Below, piece by piece: positions 15,019-18,085 of a stretch of DNA of 18,085 bases. A program made the position numbers and the translations under genes. Origin of the DNA: an uncultured Eubacteriales bacterium. Its GTDB lineage: Bacteria > Bacillota > Clostridia > Lachnospirales > Lachnospiraceae. The notes beneath the pieces are model-generated. The model ran no database searches. It was given only the letters and a program-made list of their open reading frames with translations, and had not been told where the DNA came from. Within the stretch, counting starts at the first letter, position 1. Every line of letters begins with the position of its first letter. The stretch spans positions 1-18,085 of the forward strand of contig ONWK01000328.1 in assembly GCA_900321505.1 (NCBI GenBank), given 5' to 3'.

Positions 15019-16132
15019 AGGAACACTATCCTCTGCAAAGATCTGCAGCCTTCTTGAGAAAGCGGCAAAAGAAGTCTTTGGAGAGGTGGACTGTGTCGGC
15101 CTTCCGGTGGCTGACGGCGGAGAAGGTACGGTGGATGCGGTCCTCGCTGCAGAGCATGGAGAACGGATCATGGTGCAGGTCCATGGCCCCCTGATGGAAG
15201 AAAGGGAAGCATACTATGGCTGGCTTGATCAGGAACGTGTGATCATGGAAATGTCAGCAGCCTCCGGCCTTACGCTGGTGCCGGGGGAGCTTCGTAATCC
15301 GCGGCACACAACAAGCTATGGGACAGGTGAACTGATCAGGGACGCGTTGAACCGGGGAAGCCGCGACATAACCATCGCTATCGGCGGAAGTGCTACAAAT
15401 GACGGTGGTATGGGGTGCCTTGCAGCGCTTGGCATCAGGTTCTTTGATGGATCAGGAAATCAACTGGCGGGAACGGGTGAGGATCTTGAGAAAGTCTGCG
15501 ATATCGATCTCGATGGTCTTGATACGAGGATCAATGATACGAAGCTGACCGTTATGTGTGACGTGACGAATCCTCTATGTGGAGATATGGGAGCAACAAA
15601 GGTCTACGGCCCGCAGAAAGGAGGAAGCCCGGAAGTTATCGAAGACCTTGAAAGAGGAATGCAGAACTACAGGGATGTGATCCTGAAAAAACTGGGAGTG
15701 GATGCGGATACGATTCCGGGAAGCGGAGCGGCCGGCGGATTGGGCGCTGCATTATCTGTCTTTCTGGGAGGAGAGATGCGTTCCGGGATTGATACGGTAC
15801 TGGATCTGATCGGTTTTGACGGATACCTGAAGGGTGCCGACCTTGTGATCACCGGCGAGGGACGTGCAGATGCACAGAGCTGCTGCGGCAAGGTGATGCA
15901 GGGCGTGGGGCTGAGAGCAAAGGCTGCCGGGATCCCGGTGATCGGTCTCTGTGGTTCTCTCGGAGAAGGAGCAGAGAAACTGCTGGATTTTGGGATCACC
16001 AGACTGCTTGCAACTTCAGAGCCCGGGATGCCGCTGGAAGAAGCCATGCGCCGGGCGGAGGAATTATACTACCGGAGAGCTGTCCGGATGTTCCGGGAAT
16101 TGGACTCCGAAGGAGCAGCCCGGACGAATTAA
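14987..16132 (+). CDS. glxK: Glycerate kinase (GlxK/GarK family)
   Basis: 381 aa, the usual length for this family. It phosphorylates D-glycerate with ATP, feeding it into glycolysis from glyoxylate, glucarate or serine breakdown. Family blocks are all present: ASDSFKGTLSS (6-16), LPVADGGEGTVDAV (39-52), the AIGGSATNDGGMGC stretch, GSGAAGGLGAALSVF, and LVITGEGRADAQS with the GK that follows. ATG 14987 has AAGGAG about 8 nt before it. It starts within the short ORF and overlaps it by 32 nt, implying translational coupling. No sugar-acid transporter or dehydrogenase is next to it, so the source of glycerate is unclear. Members may be 2- or 3-kinases; the sequence alone does not tell me which. 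Confidence 0.93.
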   Translation: MRFIFASDSFKGTLSSAKICSLLEKAAKEVFGEVDCVGLPVADGGEGTVDAVLAAEHGERIMVQVHGPLMEEREAYYGWLDQERVIMEMSAASGLTLVPGELRNPRHTTSYGTGELIRDALNRGSRDITIAIGGSATNDGGMGCLAALGIRFFDGSGNQLAGTGEDLEKVCDIDLDGLDTRINDTKLTVMCDVTNPLCGDMGATKVYGPQKGGSPEVIEDLERGMQNYRDVILKKLGVDADTIPGSGAAGGLGAALSVFLGGEMRSGIDTVLDLIGFDGYLKGADLVITGEGRADAQSCCGKVMQGVGLRAKAAGIPVIGLCGSLGEGAEKLLDFGITRLLATSEPGMPLEEAMRRAEELYYRRAVRMFRELDSEGAARTN

Positions 16133-16156
16133 TACAATACTGGTAATTATTCAGCT

Positions 16157-16193
16157 CCTACGACTCCGGATGCTTCGCATCCGGAGTCGTAGG
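16157..16193. repeat. 17-bp stem hairpin, dispersed repeat
   Basis: CCTACGACTCCGGATGC (16157-16173) and its exact complement (16177-16193) flank a 3-nt loop. No T-tract follows on either side, so it is not a standard terminator. TATTCAGC (16148-16155) and GCTGAATA (16206-16213, again 16223-16230) frame it as an outer inverted repeat. The left arm recurs alone at 13806-13821, and GCATCCGGAG recurs at 4699-4708. Confidence 0.7.
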
Positions 16194-16233
16194 ACGGCCA
16201 GAGGTGCTGAATAGGTATCAACGCTGAATAAAT

Positions 16234-16275
16234 CCCCGGGACGGCCGGATGCTGCAGCATCCGGCCGTCCCGGGG
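16234..16275 (+). terminator. Perfect 42-bp palindrome, probable glycerate kinase terminator
   Basis: Positions 16234-16254 are exactly complementary to 16255-16275 (centre TGCA), a 21-bp GC-rich stem. ACTGTTTTTACG follows on the plus strand, so it can end the glycerate kinase transcript. On the minus side it is followed by ATTTATTC, so termination there is less sure. CCGGATGC/GCATCCGG is shared with the hairpin at 16157-16193. Confidence 0.75.
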
Positions 16276-16305
16276 ACTGTTTTTACGCGCCTTTTCCGCA
16301 CCGGT

Positions 16306-17910
16306 TTACCGTATGCGTTTTCCTGCTTTCTTTTCAGCCTTGATCCATTTTGAAATCTCTTTTTTCTTTGCGTAGTTCTTCTCATTTTCCGTGGTCAGAC
16401 TGAGATAAAGATCATAACGTTCCTGCGAAAGCCTGCCGTCTTTGATCGCTGCTCTTATCGCACAGCCGGGTTCGGTATCATGTCTGCAGTTACTGAATCG
16501 GCACTGACATGCAAGATCTTCTATATCGGAAAATGTTTCATTTACACCTTCCGCACTGTTGGCGATCCCGATCTCGCGCATGCCCGGAGTATCAATGATA
16601 GTAACTCCGTTTTCCAGCTCAAAAAGTCTCCTGTAGGTAGTCGTATGCTTTCCGGTTGAATCCGACGAGCGGATTTCTCCGGTTTTCATAAGCTCCTGAC
16701 CGGATAAGGCATTGATCAGAGTGGACTTTCCAGCTCCGGAGGATCCCATCAGGCATATGGTGGTACCCGGGATGAAATACTCTTTCAGTTCTTCCATGCC
16801 GGTACTTTTCAGGGCGGAGATCGCATGGACTTGAACCCTTTCGGAAATGCTCTTTACCTCTTCCACATAATGTCCGGGATCTTCGCTGAGGTCTGCTTTG
16901 GTCAGGATCACAACAGGTGTAACATTTCCCTGAAGGGCAACACTTACATAACGCGCGATACGGTTGTAGCTGTAGTCCTCATTCAGCGAGGTGACAATAA
17001 AAGCATAATCCGCATTTGCCGCCATGTACTGCATAACGCCGGTTTTTGCCTGGTCCGGACGCTGAAGCAGACTGGTTCTTTCACAAACCGAGAGGATCGT
17101 TGAATCCCCGTAAGGGTTATAGGTAAAGGTTACATAGTCGCCCACCAGAGGAAGAGCTTCGGCATTGGCCGCGTAGAAGCTTCCCTTCAGCTTCGCAGGG
17201 ATTTCCTTCTCCCAGAAACGGATCGTAAAGCTGTTTTTCTGAACCTCTGAGATCCGGCCGAGCTTTTCAGCGTGGAGCCACTGGCAGGAAAGCTTTAATG
17301 GTTTGTAATACGGGAAGTTCTTTGTGTATTCGGCGATTTCTTCCTCGTCATCACATTCTTCAAAAATCTCTGCCTCATAGAATTTGCCGCGAAGCTTTTC
17401 AAAACCGTCATTCAGAGGATAGATCATAAATGGGTCAGGTGTTCCGTAAAGATTATGCTCGATTCCGGAGCCTTTGCCGCGGATAAAGCCGTATCTGGGG
17501 TAATAGTCCGGTTCACCGCAGAGAGCGATGCCAGGATAGCCGGCTTCCTTTGCCAGGGCCAGGGTTTCTTTAAGGAGTTTGCCTCCGATACCCATGTTGA
17601 AACATGTGGGCTCCACGGCCAGCGGGCCGAAGGTTATGATCCCGGTTTCCTTATCTCCGTCAACTATCCGTGCCTTATGATACATGATCACGCCGACGAT
17701 CTGTCCGTCCAGTTCGGCAACTCTGCTGATCTCAGGCAGATAATCCTTTGAATCACGGAGTTTATGGATCATCAGATGCTCATTGCAGCCGGGACCGTGT
17801 ATGTTCCAGAATGCACGCAGGGTGCAAAGCTCTGTAGCGTAATAATCTTCTTTGGTTTCTTTTCGTATGATGATATTGTGGTTATTGTTGTTTGAATTGG
17901 CATTATTCAT
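16306..17910 (-). CDS. rsgA: Fused GNAT acetyltransferase - RsgA ribosome-assembly GTPase
   Basis: 534 aa from ATG 17910, with GGAGA 9-10 nt upstream; RsgA alone is usually about 300-350 aa. After an Asn-rich start (MNNANSNNNNHN), residues 13-200 are a GNAT domain of YhbS type: VEPTCFNMGIGGKLLKE (acetyl-CoA loop, N105-G109) and YYPRYGF (136-142). Residues about 210-285 look like the RsgA OB fold. The circularly permuted GTPase then shows G4 as TKAD (337-340), G5 SAL (365-367), G1 GSSGAGKST (389-397), the HTTTYR switch (421-426) and G3 DTPGM (440-444). The zinc motif C470, C475, H477, C483 and a basic tail close it. RsgA checks late 30S subunit maturation; the acetyltransferase substrate is unknown. 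No neighbour on this strand is in view. Confidence 0.92.
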   Translation of the reverse strand: MNNANSNNNNHNIIIRKETKEDYYATELCTLRAFWNIHGPGCNEHLMIHKLRDSKDYLPEISRVAELDGQIVGVIMYHKARIVDGDKETGIITFGPLAVEPTCFNMGIGGKLLKETLALAKEAGYPGIALCGEPDYYPRYGFIRGKGSGIEHNLYGTPDPFMIYPLNDGFEKLRGKFYEAEIFEECDDEEEIAEYTKNFPYYKPLKLSCQWLHAEKLGRISEVQKNSFTIRFWEKEIPAKLKGSFYAANAEALPLVGDYVTFTYNPYGDSTILSVCERTSLLQRPDQAKTGVMQYMAANADYAFIVTSLNEDYSYNRIARYVSVALQGNVTPVVILTKADLSEDPGHYVEEVKSISERVQVHAISALKSTGMEELKEYFIPGTTICLMGSSGAGKSTLINALSGQELMKTGEIRSSDSTGKHTTTYRRLFELENGVTIIDTPGMREIGIANSAEGVNETFSDIEDLACQCRFSNCRHDTEPGCAIRAAIKDGRLSQERYDLYLSLTTENEKNYAKKKEISKWIKAEKKAGKRIR

Positions 17911-17964
17911 TTTTAGAGATCTCCATTCTATATTTTACTTTTCTTTTAATTCGAAAAATAACTC

Positions 17965-17995
17965 TTTGTGAACGTTTAAGAAAATCGTTCACAAA
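17965..17995. promoter_or_regulatory. Perfect 10-bp inverted repeat upstream of the GNAT-RsgA gene
   Basis: TTTGTGAACG (17965-17974) and CGTTCACAAA (17986-17995) are separated by 11 nt, so the arms sit 21 bp apart, two helical turns. It lies 55 nt before the start codon. It could be an operator for a dimeric regulator or an RNA hairpin in the leader. The TTGTGAA/TTCACAA halves recall Rex sites, but those have a much shorter spacer. Confidence 0.5.
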
Positions 17996-18085
17996 CCCTC
18001 GCTATAGCATGAAGATCTGGGGAGAGCCCATTCAGGGCAAAGAAAATCCGTGACAGGATAGCCACGGTTGAAATTCAATATTAAG
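17996..18085. other. Unassigned end of window
   Basis: No coding frame, tRNA or recognised riboswitch. Two small stems are possible: GCCC/GGGC (18026-18029 with 18035-18038) and CCGTG/CACGG (18048-18052 with 18063-18067). It may be the leader of the GNAT-RsgA gene or the end of a gene outside the window. Confidence 0.3.

Noticed and set aside
17965..17995. CRP-type operator
   Set aside because: TGTGA and TCACA are present but 17 bp apart instead of 6.
18001..18085. tRNA-like or riboswitch element at the right edge
   Set aside because: CGGTTGAAATTC only vaguely resembles a T-arm, no acceptor or anticodon stem can be built, and no riboswitch core matched.

Overview
The window looks like a piece of a Gram-positive Clostridia chromosome, most likely Lachnospiraceae (Butyrivibrio, Lachnospira or a relative). 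The reasons are moderate GC, strong GGAGG-type ribosome sites 6-9 nt before nearly every start, a secreted hydrolase with cell-wall-binding repeats, and a wealth of membrane sensors and GGDEF proteins. The lineage is an inference from style and remembered families, not from a search. No rRNA, tRNA, CRISPR array, transposase or phage gene is visible.

Layout. (1) Positions 1-4581, minus strand: a tightly packed signalling operon. It encodes a receiver-GGDEF protein with a second degenerate GGDEF-like domain, a hybrid histidine kinase with pseudo-receiver, receiver and HPt domains, and the membrane N-terminus of a third sensor cut by the window edge. (2) Positions 4582-4842: a divergent control region in which the promoter of this operon and the purB promoter appear to share their -35 bases; a 17-bp palindrome lies at the predicted purB start point. 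(3) Positions 4843-7053: purB (adenylosuccinate lyase) and a protein of unknown function, closed by a GGGGACGGTTCC hairpin. (4) Positions 7182-13718, plus strand: a five-gene run of ABC ATPase, two-loop FtsX/MacB-type permease, OmpR-type regulator, histidine kinase and an exported NlpC/P60-like hydrolase with cell-wall-binding repeats. It reads as a self-contained envelope sensing, transport and wall-cleavage unit. (5) Positions 13735-14752: a bidirectional terminator of the same hairpin family, an orphan half of another repeat, a minus-strand zinc-ribbon membrane protein, and a symmetric divergent promoter. (6) Positions 14809-16132: a short, apparently truncated GyrI-like ORF overlapping a glycerate kinase. 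(7) Positions 16133-16305: two long hairpins, one of them a perfect 42-bp palindrome, between convergent genes. (8) Positions 16306-17910, minus strand: an acetyltransferase-RsgA GTPase fusion, preceded by a perfect 10-bp inverted repeat.

The best candidates for something new are the ABC/two-component/hydrolase module, the GNAT-RsgA fusion, the GGDEF protein whose inhibitory-site motif sits in its dead second domain rather than in the active one, the two divergent promoters built so that opposite directions should exclude each other, and the small families of dispersed hairpins in the intergenic gaps.
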